A program made the position numbers and the translations under genes. A stretch of DNA of 64,000 bases from the NCBI GenBank assembly GCA_022701365.1, contig JAKUHH010000040.1, forward strand, positions 806,001 to 870,000, read 5' to 3'. This document shows positions 34,538 through 44,194 of this stretch, piece by piece. This stretch comes from Mycocentrospora acerina. Its lineage: Eukaryota > Ascomycota > Dothideomycetes > Pleosporales. The notes beneath the pieces were generated by a model that worked only from the letters and a program-made list of their open reading frames with translations, had not been told where the DNA came from and ran no database searches. The number at the start of each line of letters is the position of its first letter. The stretch's first letter is position 1.

Positions 34538-35071
34538 CTAGGAAATATATTGTGGCGTATTGTACGACAGAAGACGATGAAGAATTATCTCCTTTACGGA
34601 CATAAGAACTAGATGATATGCCTCAATTGGCTTCATCTCAAACCCATGCGTACTGTTCATAAACCTCAATAATGGCTGTAAGTCGTTGTATTTAGCTTGA
34701 CCTTGCATACTTTGACTAGCACTTGTGCTAGTATACGTCGTCATCATGGTCTGTAAAGTCTGGTTGGCCGCAGCACTTACGACTCTCAGAACGTAGTCGT
34801 CAGATTGCTGAGAAGTGCGCCTTACACTGCATTGAATACACTGCATCAAATCAAATGCAAGAACCCTCTCGGCTAGAGAAAACCGAGGATTATGATGCCT
34901 GTTCTCCAATGGAATTAGGAATGAGGAGGAGCGAAAGTGGTAAGTGCGGGCCGGAGGATTGTGGGACCTGAACCGTGCATATATCCCGATCAGGTATAGC
35001 TTTGATACGAATACGCATCGTTGACGATACGCAGGTATACGCGCGGCAAATGGTAGGGAGAAAACCTTCAT
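34538..35071 (-). CDS. Hypothetical protein, doubtful
   Basis: 177 codons from ATG 35069-35071. The protein is of mixed composition without low-complexity bias, which is somewhat unusual for a chance frame in this AT-richer setting. I recognise no domain, signal or membrane segment. It diverges from the RTA1 gene, with starts 220 bp apart. It could be an orphan gene, a decayed one or a chance frame. Confidence 0.25.
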   Translation of the reverse strand: MKVFSLPFAARIPAYRQRCVFVSKLYLIGIYARFRSHNPPARTYHFRSSSFLIPLENRHHNPRFSLAERVLAFDLMQCIQCSVRRTSQQSDDYVLRVVSAAANQTLQTMMTTYTSTSASQSMQGQAKYNDLQPLLRFMNSTHGFEMKPIEAYHLVLMSVKEIILHRLLSYNTPQYIS

Positions 35072-35293
35072 ACGAAATACGCTTCGGAGCGCCTATGGTG
35101 CTCACAGCCACGACCAAATATCATGGATGAGTCCCCCCCACTTCGATATAAAGGGTTCTCTTTCATTGACGTTCGTTACACCACACCAACGGTCACTCAT
35201 CGAGCCCCGATTTTCCATTCTGCGAGCCTTCAATTCTTTTTCTCTTTGTTATTCAAGCTCTACCCTCACCGTTTCTATCGTAAACCCGCAAAA

Positions 35294-36323
35294 ATGGCAG
35301 AAAAAGGATACGTCGAATGGAAATTCTATCGCTATGATCCGTCCATGGCTGCGGCCATTGTTTTCATCATCGCCTTCCTCGCCGTTACAGCTACACACAC
35401 ATATCAGATGATAAGAACTCGTCTCTGGATTATGGTACCTTTTATCATTGGCGGTTTCTGTAAGCCTGGCTCATCCTTCCAAACTTGCCGTTTCCACTCA
35501 AACTAACCATATCCTCGACATGAAGGTCAATGGATAGGTTACATTGGAGTAAGTGCAATAATATCATAACCTGCGAAGACAGAAAACTAACCGCCTTTAC
35601 AGAGAGCAGCCTCCGCCGCGCAATCTCCAAACTGGACCCTCGGGCCCTACATCGTACAGACCATCCTACTGCTTATTGCGCCTGCCCTATACGCTGCTAG
35701 CATTTACATGTTACTTGGCCGTATCATCCTCATCACAGACGGCGAAACCCACTCGGTGATACGAAAGCGTTGGCTCACAAAAATATTCGTAACGGGAGAT
35801 GTAATCTCATTCATGATGCAAGGCGCTGGTGAGCTTCACGCCCTACCCGACCGTGTGAAAGATGGGCATGGCTAACTGGAGATCAGGAGGTGGTATCATG
35901 TCCAGCGGCACAATTGATGCTGTGCACATGGGTGAGAACATCATCATCGGCGGACTCGTAGTGCAAGTTGTTTTCTTCGGATTCTTCGTTATCACCAGCG
36001 CGATATTCCACATGCGCATGGCACAGCGTCCGACTCCCAGGGTCCTGGGTAAATCCCTTCCTTGGGAAAGGCATCTTTACGTCCTATACAGCGCCAGTGC
36101 TCTGATCTTTATTCGTTCTATATTTCGCCTGATTGAGTACGCTCAAGGAAATGATGGGTATCTTATTTCGCACGAGGTGTTCCTCTACGTCTTCGATTCA
36201 GTACTTATGCTTGCGACAATGGCACTGTTTGCATGGATCCACCCGAGCGAAGTAACGGCGTACCTGGAGGGCAGCAACGGCAAGGCGATACGCCGTGTGA
36301 TCTCACTTCATCCGATGGTCTGA
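35294..36323 (+). CDS. RTA1-family lipid-translocating exporter-like membrane protein
   Basis: Four exons, 35294-35459, 35526-35548, 35603-35828 and 35887-36323, encode 283 aa. Exon 2 is a 23 nt micro-exon reading CQWIGYIG. Seven hydrophobic segments are visible, and RTA1 signatures occur in order: GYIGRAAS, PYIVQTILLLIAPALYAASIYM, TGDVISFMMQGAGGG, GLVVQVVFFGFFV, RSIFRLIEYAQGNDGYL and the EVFLYVFD-type helix. RTA1/RSB1/RTM1 proteins are fungal seven-TM proteins linked to 7-aminocholesterol, sphingoid-base and other lipid-toxin resistance. Introns are 66, 54 and 58 bp. Its 3' end faces the Zn2Cys6 gene 208 bp away, which may regulate it (inference). The gene is intact. Confidence 0.93.
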
Positions 36324-36531
36324 GAGGAAATTCTCTGTAGAAGGAATGATCCGACACAAAAGTAGATGGCGGGCCTCGAAATAAATGCGATAGATAGCAA
36401 TTAGAACTGCTCTGACCTTGAGATTTCCTGACTTGGAATATATTTTAGTATAGAAATTTCGACCCATGGTATAAATTTGTAACATTTCTCAGGCGACAGA
36501 TATCATCTGGCATCTCAATTTATCGTCTCTT

Positions 36532-37857
36532 TCATACGAGCTCAGCTGTAGAGCCTTGAGTAGCGCATCTATTCTGAATGAAACTTGCGAGACGTTCGCT
36601 TGCCCACTCCGTACAAGAAGCCCATTCCGGATCTACTGCACAAAGTGACGCTTTCAAATCCTCGATAAGACGAATTCCAAAGTTCTTTCCCCACCAGCGA
36701 TCGTCCAACTGGAGCAGCAATACGCCGTAGTGCAAAAAGATCAGTTGAGCCATTGGATCTCCTCGCCTGAAAAATCCAAGAAGTTGCTCGCTGATTATTG
36801 CTGGCCAAACCATGATAGCGCCAAGATGTTTTGATTCCGTGGCTCGCCCAAATATGAGTTCTAAGCCATCAATCGCCGAAAGATAGACTTTGCGTCTGTC
36901 TGGTTCAACATATTTTGCGACACTATCTGCCCTCCCGCGAAGCATGGATAGTGCATTTGCAACATCAGGAGAAGTTTCCAATCGCTCGAGTTCATAAGGA
37001 GCCCCTTCAAATAGCTCTTTGAATTTACCATACCTTAAAGGGTTTCCAGACGCGTGACCGACGAGGCCAACACCCTGAAGCAATTCGCACATGGAGGCTA
37101 CACTCTCAGCGTGTGATTGATAGCCAGGTCCCTGGCAGATCCCCGGAAATGCGAGTGCCAATATAGTGATAATGATAGCATAAGCGAACAGGGCGTGGCT
37201 GTTGTCGTTGTTGACGTTTTGTAGAGCAAATGTGTATCGTCGTAGTCCGGAATTTTGGTACTGGATGGCCATGTCTACGTATCTCTGCCGCAGTCCAGGA
37301 TTTTCAAACGCTAGGTGAAGTGAAGAAAGCCCTAGGATCCCGTCCATGAGAAACTCGTGTCGCACAGCCTCTTCCGGAACAACTTTTTGCCACACATTGA
37401 CGTCTTTTTCATGTGACATGGTTTTGTACGTTTTAGTTGTGTACTGGAGCATGGCATGCAGTTCTTCTAGTCTTGAAATTTCAATAAAAGGGGTATCTTG
37501 TGGATTCTGCAAACAGTGGGATCTCGGCAGCTGCTGTGCTCCATGATAGTGTCCACTGTGTGCTGGACTTGCATTTTCTGCACTACTTGCTCGGGAACTA
37601 GTTCCAGTGTTTGGTGGTCGTAATTCACCGTATACGCACTCTACACGCCGATTAATGCAGATCTGGCACGAAGGCAACTCCTCTCCACACTAGCACGCCA
37701 ATGTGAGCAATCATTGTACAGAGCAGTTGGTGACTCGGCAGGAGCGTAGTGGAAATGTGGAGAAGCGAAGAAGAGGATAATGTACCTTTATGTGCCTTTT
37801 CTTGCAGGGCAGACAGCCTAACCGAGATTTAGAGTGCGACTTCCGAAGACGCGCCAT
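36532..37857 (-). CDS. Zn2Cys6 transcription factor, UPC2-like
   Basis: Exons 37857-37786 and 37689-36532 encode 409 aa; the 96 bp intron falls inside the zinc cluster. Spliced, the cluster is C15-x2-C18-x6-C25-x6-C32-x2-C35-x6-C42, a perfect Zn2Cys6 spacing, in SRLGCLPCKKRHIKCGEE. The rest is the fungal-specific regulatory domain, with HEFLMDGILGLSSLHLAF as typical for sterol-uptake-control (UPC2/ECM22-like) proteins. UPC2 proteins sense ergosterol with the C-terminal domain and activate sterol genes; whether this paralog does so is not known. ATG 37855-37857 is the first in frame. It lies tail to tail with the RTA1 gene, a lipid-handling transporter family, which is suggestive. Confidence 0.9.
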
Positions 37858-38382
37858 AGGGATGTGAACGATGCGGTTCGTAATATCGAGCCGCAGAGGT
37901 TGGTCAAATGGGGGCTGAATTGCAAAACGGGTCGACACGCTATAAGGTCCACAATCGATCGTTGCGGTCAAAGCGGTGTGTGCCTTGCGACCAAAAGAAG
38001 TATGGTGTGGGCCGAGACTATCGCTCCATTTGTGAGGACTGCAAACGCACAGTTGAGCGTTCCGTTTCGAAGATTGAGCTTTGTGGCAGTGCGTAGAGTG
38101 GCAGTGTTATTTCGCACTAATCGAGATGGTAGATTACGTCGTCATATGGGATATCACGTGTTTGTACGATCTAGCAACCAAACTTCACTTGCATATCACC
38201 ATGGTCCTGGAATGAAATTAACGGCCAATCTAGTTGACCGTTTTTCTAAGCTTTTTCTTGCAGAGAGCTACGAAAGTCATTTACATTTCCCGTCACCAAC
38301 TTTCGAATGAGGAGAGCAACGCCGTATAGACATTTCTCCTTTACAACAAACCCTCATCGCTACTGACTACAATCACCCCATT
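37858..38382. other. Intergenic between the Zn2Cys6 and RidA-like genes
   Basis: 525 bp holding the transcription-factor promoter and the RidA-like 3' flank. A plus-strand frame of 158 codons (37834-38310) overlaps it and the TF start, but has no recognisable feature. Confidence 0.5.
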
Positions 38383-38860
38383 CTATTTTGGATCATGGGC
38401 AACGACCTCTATCTCAATCTTCATCTCATCCTCTGCTAGCTTGTCCACGCCTATACATGTCCAGATTGGCTTGTGATTCGGCATCCACTTGTTAATTTCC
38501 CTTGTCATAATCTCAATCGCCTCCCTTTTCAGTGCCGGGTGATAGCTAACTATACGAAAGACTTGCGACCAACCCTTTCCACCTGCATCTTTGATACACA
38601 TATCCACATTCTCAAAGGCCTGCTTGATTTGGGTCTCAAGAGAGGGATCGTATGCTCCAGTTTCGGGGTCCCAGCCGCCTACGATGAAGCAAGTAAGCTT
38701 GAGGGATGAAGAAGGTTAACAGGACAAGCCAAAAAATATCATACATACCTTGACCTGAACATTCGATCCTATCGCCAACCCGGACAGCTTGAGAATATCC
38801 AAGTAATTCAAGATTCCTTTCACCCACACCTTTGTACGAGTAGTATTGAAGATGCGCCAT
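38383..38860 (-). CDS. RidA/YjgF/YER057c-family protein
   Basis: Exons 38860-38749 and 38678-38383 encode 135 aa; the 70 bp intron splits the Gly of SGQGGWDP. The sequence AVRVGDRIECSGQGGWDPET, then QIKQAFENVDMCIKDAGGKGW and a final IEIEVVAHDP match the RidA family throughout. RidA proteins are trimeric; classic members hydrolyse reactive 2-aminoacrylate imines, while many fungal relatives lack this activity and have unknown substrates. The RidA catalytic Arg (in an I-R-x-x-x motif) is not clear here: the corresponding segment reads KPIWTCIGVDKLA, so this looks like a Rid subfamily without the deaminase Arg. Confidence 0.9.
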
Positions 38861-38954
38861 GACCGAAGGCTAAAATTAAATGCAGCAAAGATATAAAAGT
38901 GTAAATCGTAGAATAAATCTTTACAACAATTGAAAGAAAGAAAAAGAATCCTCT

Positions 38955-39248
38955 TTATACCATCACAAAACCCCACATGTAGGGCGTAACATGTTCAAAA
39001 AACATGACATAAAAATCTACACGAGTGGCTTTGTCGAGAGCGTTCTGCTTCCAAATCAGCTCGAGGTGCTTGGAGCACGGGGAACGATCCTGTGGAGAAC
39101 CTCCAAGTAGAAGGCCCGACCAGACCAGGACCCCAACGATGCCGATGATGCCGATTCCAAGTGCGTCAATATATGGACGACGTCCACATGAACAAAGTCT
39201 TACGAATATGCAACTAGTCTCATTTTGTTTGATACGTGGCGTGAGCAT
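38955..39248 (-). CDS. Small single-pass membrane protein, hypothetical
   Basis: 97 codons from ATG 39246-39248, just upstream of the RidA-like gene on the same strand. One strong hydrophobic segment, ALGIGIIGIVGVLVWSGLLL, at residues about 29-48, preceded by a Cys/Arg-rich stretch and followed by a polar tail. No family recognised. It could be real, part of a longer gene, or chance. Confidence 0.3.
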   Translation of the reverse strand: MLTPRIKQNETSCIFVRLCSCGRRPYIDALGIGIIGIVGVLVWSGLLLGGSPQDRSPCSKHLELIWKQNALDKATRVDFYVMFFEHVTPYMWGFVMV

Positions 39249-40528
39249 TCTTTCGTTCGGTGTGTGGTGGTGTACTGACTCATTCGAAAAGCCGTTTCGT
39301 GATGCTGAAACCTATTTGCAGATATTAATCCAGAAATACATCACTTGTGTCGATATTCCCTGGAACCGCGTAACTCTATGATATGTTGCTCTTATGTATG
39401 CTATAATAGTATACCAAGGAATTCAAGGTATACAGAAAGAGTTTTACTTGTGACTTCACTTGCACTGAGAAGCGACGAATGAATCAATGAATCAATGATT
39501 TACAGTATTTTGAAAATACGGAAAGATTATTTTGCAAGAGTTGGTAACCTAGCACACGAATGACAACAGCGAGTAATTTATATGCAAATATTCATCTCGA
39601 CAAAAATAGACTGCAGTTATGAATTCGTTTCTTTTTTCTCTTCAAACAGATACCAATATAGATGCGTGTTCAGATGTAGAATCGCTATTCCAGGATATGT
39701 CTAAGCTGTGTGGATATAGAATTCTCCACTAAAAATGTAATAAATGCTAACCCTCATGTTCCACGTAGCGCCATGTTCAATTTATTATACACAAACTAGA
39801 TCACACAATGCTAGCGGGTAGAAGTGTAAATATCTAGACCAGAAGGAGATGACGAAACTTTCATCCTTATCAACAGCCTTGACATCAATAACACTGGTAC
39901 ATGTGCAAGTTGGCTTCTACGCTTCCGTCCACCTCCTCAAAGACAGTCACGCAAAAAAGGGTTGAATGTAGGGGGGGGGGGGGGGGGAANNNNNNNNNNN
40001 NNNNNNNNNNNNNNNNNNNNNNNNNNNNNNNNNNNNNNNNNNNNNNNNNNNNNNNNNNNNNNNNNNNNNNNNNNNNNNNNNNNNNNNNNNNNNNNNNNNN
40101 NNNNNNNNNNNNNNNNNNNNNNNNNNNNNNNNNNNNNNNNNNNNNNNNNNNNNNGGGGGGGGGGGGGGGGGGGAATTACATGTCAAAACAGCAGAATAAC
40201 AAAAAGATAATCTTCTCTTTCCCTCTATACATTCCCCATCCAACAACTAACAGCTACACAAAAAAAATATGAAGTGCCATATCAAAACAAAAAAAGGAAA
40301 CCAGCCATGTGTATTCTTAAAGTTCCATAGGAACGCTCATCTAATTCGCAAAAATGACAAATTTCAAAAGGAAAAGGAAAAGAAAAAGATAGGACAAAAC
40401 ACCAAGCTATGCATCCCCCCCCAAACCCTCAAATATAAATATGTATATGTTCCATCTATTACACAACAACAACGACAACAACTCCACCATGCTGATAAAA
40501 ACAACGAGATGAAAAGAGGCGACAAAAC
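39249..40528. other. AT-rich intergenic with assembly gap
   Basis: 1.28 kb between the small membrane ORF and the ERO1 3' end. AT-rich, with no gene apparent; it includes the N gap listed next and, at about 40260-40480, an A-rich stretch that is probably ERO1 3' flank. Confidence 0.5.
39971..40173. other. Assembly gap flanked by poly-G
   Basis: A run of 17 G (39971-39987) and AA precede 165 Ns (39990-40154), followed by 19 G (40155-40173). Two poly-G edges facing each other suggest that the assembly failed in a G homopolymer or that reads gained artefactual G tails. The true sequence and length between are unknown. Confidence 0.9.
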
Positions 40529-42602
40529 TCATAGTTCATCCATACTAGGAATACGAATCTCCCAGCTCCTCGGCCCAGGGACAACGCCAATCCACCAGTT
40601 GTACAACCGGCCCATCTCGAGGAAGAAGATCCTGATACTGTTCAAACCCCAACATTAGCAATTGTCTTTTTCTTAATATATACACAAAGAGAGAAAGAAT
40701 AAGATACTCAAGAAGGAAGAAAAAGAGGAGGGTTAAAAACTAATAAAAAAAGACTTACAATTTTCCAGGAAGTAGCGTCCACTGGTACAAAACGAACCAG
40801 AATGTGCGTCGAATGAGGTCGACCTCTGCTTTTGTGGTTTCCCACGCTGTCATTTGCCTACGAGGGATTCTTTCGTGCTTGGGTGTGGGCGGGAAGTCGT
40901 CTTTTACCATGGTCGAGGAGGACTTGTCTGCTTGAGATTGAGATTCAGACTCTAATTCCAGATCTTGTAGCGCGAGGCGCGTTTTCAGCACACCTTGTTC
41001 CGTACCAAGGGAGGGCGCGAGTGAGTCGGTTTTGGCAACACCTTCGCGCTCGTTGATCATTTGGCGGAATTCTTTAATCGCCATGAGGGAATGCGAGAGG
41101 CGGTCCATGGTGTTGATCAGGGCGACGAGTTCGGTGCGGCGGAGTGGCGGGTCGTTGGACGAGTCGTACTCGTCGAATTCAAAGAGAACTTTGAGCGCAG
41201 TGCCGTAGCCATTGGTTTGGAGCTTGCCCCAGAGACGACACTTGTCGCAGCCGACGCAGTCCATGATGCGGCTCACGTTCCTGAAGCGGTTGCGGAAGTC
41301 TTCTTTGAGGACGACGGTGTCGGGATCCTGGAACATGACTGTTTCGTCAAAGATCTCGGGGCCCGAGGGGAGGGCGGAGGCGAGGCGCAGGACGGAGTTC
41401 TTGGTGCGCTGGTCCTGCTCGGGGTCTTCGGAACAGAATGAGTAGTCTTGAATGTGCTGCTTGAGCTTGCCGACCGCACGCATAATCAGGGCGTAGTTGA
41501 AGTAGATGTTAGAGATGCGCTCAGGGTAGTTGTGGAGACGCTGCTCGTAGCACGTCAGGTTGGGTCCCCATTGACCTGATGTCTGATTCAAGTAGTCCCA
41601 GCACAGATGCGTCGAGATGGAGGCGTGCATTCCCGAGATGACCCGGTGGAAGACACGCTTCTCCAGACAAGTATCGTCGAATTCGATGGGGTCGAGGCGC
41701 GTGACGGCAGTTCCTTGGGCAATGGCCAACTGTACCTTTTGCTGCGCACCCTGCTCCTTCATGACGTTGCGCAGCTGGTTCGCCGCGAGCATCTGCTGCT
41801 GGTTGCCGAATGCGCCAAACGGCGAAGAGCCTCCGAATGGAGCAGACTGTCCGGTCGACTGCGGTTTCTTCGAGGGCTTGCTGAAGCAGTTTTCGCGGTA
41901 GATGGCCTCCCACACCTGCTGCGCGCCCACGCCCGCATATCCGGTGAAGCGCTCAGGGTTGTCCACAAGCGACACGTAGTCTCCCTTGGCCGACGCCGAC
42001 TCGTCGTCGGGCACACAGTAGTCGCGCTCGTCGCACTCATCGTCGTATTCTACCACGCAGCTCTCGTCAACGTCTTCACCCAGGCCTCCATGCAGCGGCC
42101 GCTTGGGCGCCTCCTTCTGCTGCTTCTTCCCGGGGTGTTGCGCCGTGGGGCCCTCCAGCTTGCCCAGTTCCTTTGCGCGCCATACGGCCGGTATGTCCTC
42201 CTCGTTTTCCAGCGTGTTGACTGCGCAGGCCACGTTCCCGCACATGCCGTTCTCGTCGTCCCAGAAGGGGCATTTCTTGCTGTACAGGCTCAGCCGGTAG
42301 TGCGAGAAGAAGTCGGTGTCCTGGGTGATGGAGTGGAGGTAGGGGTGGACGGCTTCGTTGAGCTGCTCGAGCGTGTTGTAGCTTGCGCAGGCGTCGGACA
42401 CGATGGCGCCGGGCTCCAGCTGGACGGGCGTCTTAGTATTCCTGCTTTTTGTGGGGGAGGGAGAGCACGATGATCCGTTGCTTACATCGCAGACGTTTGG
42501 TGCCGGACTCTTGGACTTTGAGGGCGCAACATGGCTGCCGGCGTGCGCACTACCCAGCAGCGAGAAGACTGCCAGGTAGAAGACGTGCGCTGCTGTGCGC
42601 AT
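40529..42602 (-). CDS. ERO1: ER oxidoreductin Ero1
   Basis: Exons 42602-42486, 42419-40759 and 40637-40529 encode 628 aa. A signal peptide (MRTAAHVFYLAVFSLLGSAHA) is followed, across a 66 bp intron, by CDLEPGAIVSDACASY. Ero1 motifs: DTDFFSHYRLSLYSKKCPFW, GMCGNVACAVNT (shuttle cysteines), CWDYLNQTSGQW-type FAD region, and the CVGCDKC active-site motif near residue 424 followed by LWGKLQTNGYGTALKVLF. Ero1 is the FAD oxidase that re-oxidises protein disulphide isomerase in the ER. Exon 3, after a 121 bp intron, gives KFIRIFFLEMGRLYNWWIG and ends in MDEL, an HDEL-like end; without it the frame stops shortly after the donor. ATG 42600-42602 directly precedes the signal peptide. Intron 1 has no in-frame stop. 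Confidence 0.95.
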
Positions 42603-43442
42603 GTTTGCGTGCTGCTTGGCGGCTGTGGCTGTGGCTATGACTATGGCTATGTCGATGACTATGTCAGTGACTATATCGATGCCTGTGTCTATGCCTGCGT
42701 CGGTGTGCCTGCCTGCAAGAGTCCGTTGGTCAGCAAAACGTCTGCGGTGGAGCACCAAGATGTTGAAACTCACAGTCGCGACCAGCCCTTCTTCTATATG
42801 ACAGCAAGGCGCGGGACTCCGAAACCCGAGTATATTGCTGTGGGGTAGGCACTCAGAGAGGCCAGAGTGTGCAAGGGTGTGGCGTGAAACCTTGTCGGCA
42901 CAATTTCAGAAGTCTTGGTGAAGCAAGTAGGTATATGCACCGCGAGTCGAGGCCGCCAGATGTTTCGAGCGGAACAAAGCGAACGGGCAACAAAGAGACC
43001 CAAAAATCAGTCTAGACAAGAGGACAGGAAAAAACACTGCGAAAGGGAGGTAGCGAGCGGTCGAACCAAGTACGTGGTTGTTATATTTAACCCTCCAACG
43101 GCGAAAACTAGCCTGTGGTGCCTGTCCCGGACGAACGTGAACATGGTAATCACACGTTCATCGGTCCACACACGCACAACGCCAACACGCAATGTGGCCA
43201 GTACGAGCCCGGCCTTGTCCTGCGGCGGCGGCGGCGGCGAAAGGGGAAGGCGCCGACGCCCCCGCAGACCCTGACAACGCCCGCTAGCGTTCAGCCTCAC
43301 CACAGCCATGACGTTGGAAGCTTCCACGCCAGAACCCCCCACAAGCTTCCCCTCCACCACAAGCTGCACTTGCCCCCCCCCCCCCACTCATCACCCAGAG
43401 TTGCTTCACAATTAAAGAGATCAATAAAACAAAATAAAAATC
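42603..43442. promoter_or_regulatory. Divergent promoter of ERO1 and the rhodanese gene
   Basis: 840 bp. The ERO1-proximal part is a hexamer-periodic repeat (42621-42704). The rhodanese-proximal part has a GGC run (43213-43230) and a poly-C run of 13 (43374-43386). No gene seen. An unfolded-protein-response element is expected for ERO1, but I did not identify one with confidence. Confidence 0.5.
42621..42704. repeat. Degenerate 6 bp periodic repeat in the ERO1 leader
   Basis: Units such as ggctgt, ggctat, gactat, gtcgat and atcgat follow in a strict six-base register for about 14 units, just upstream of the ERO1 ATG on the other strand. Confidence 0.65.
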
Positions 43443-44031
43443 ATGGCCGACTCCCAACCTGCCCCCCGCTCCACAGCGCCAATCATCACCCGCGAACAAG
43501 CCCTCGCCGACTTGTCGTCGCCAGATCTGCTCCTCGTCGACGTGCGACGCACGGATTACGAGGGCGGCACCATTGCAGGCAGCATCAATCTGCCTGCACA
43601 GAGCTTCCCCATGAACAGAGCCGTCTTGTACGACCTCTGCAAGAGAGCTGGCATCAGACGCGTGGCGTTTTACTGCGGTGAGTGAGTCGACCGTGTGCAG
43701 ATGTGTATTGTTTCTTTCCAAAAGTGACGTGGTGTGGCGATGGCGTGAGGATCTGTCCCGTGGCCTGCTGGTTCAAACGTGCATGTGAACTGAGCAGGTA
43801 TGGAAAAAGTGCTGGCTGCAGTGGGCTGAGATGTGTCATGTAGGATCCTCTTCTGGTCGGGGGCCAAGGTGTTCGGGCTGGTTTGCAGATTATATTGCCG
43901 AAAAGGAGGGTGACGGCGGGATCCAGTCGTTGACACTGGGTGGTGGCATTAAAGGCTGGGTCAAGGCTGGGGAGTCGTACGTACAGCACATGGATGGGTT
44001 TGAGCCAGAATACTGGAAGCAGTTTGAATGA
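43443..44031 (+). CDS. Rhodanese-domain phosphatase, Cdc25/Acr2 (Ibp1) type
   Basis: Exons 43443-43677 and 43844-44031 encode 140 aa; the 166 bp intron splits the Gly after the catalytic Cys. The domain opens with LLLVDVRRTDYEGGTIAGSINLP, the Cdc25-like rhodanese entry. The active loop is Y-C78-GSSSG-R84-GPR, a CX5R phosphatase/arsenate-reductase loop in which Tyr replaces the usual His before Cys. GWFADYI and GGIKGWVKAG follow, as in small fungal Acr2/Ibp1 relatives. Members reduce arsenate or dephosphorylate small or protein substrates; this sequence alone cannot decide which. The domain makes up the whole protein. Confidence 0.88.
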
Positions 44032-44194
44032 AATGCAGAAAATAATATCACAAGAGGAGTCAGGTGTGAATTGTCCAGCTCAAGTCGTAGTCATGTATTA
44101 TACGTATCCAATTTGCATCAAGAGGAACGAACGTCTAGTGAATACTAACAATCTAGTATATGGCTCTGCAGAACCCATCAACCACTTCATATTC

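Larger units (their letters stand above)
33017..35293. other. AT-rich region with repeat-like sequence, between APH and RTA1 genes
   Basis: 2.3 kb. The left third contains only short frames. Around 34040-34500 the sequence has features of a retroelement fragment, listed separately. On the right a minus-strand frame of 177 codons (34538-35071) is listed as a doubtful gene. The last about 150 bp before 35294 is the RTA1 leader. Confidence 0.45.
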
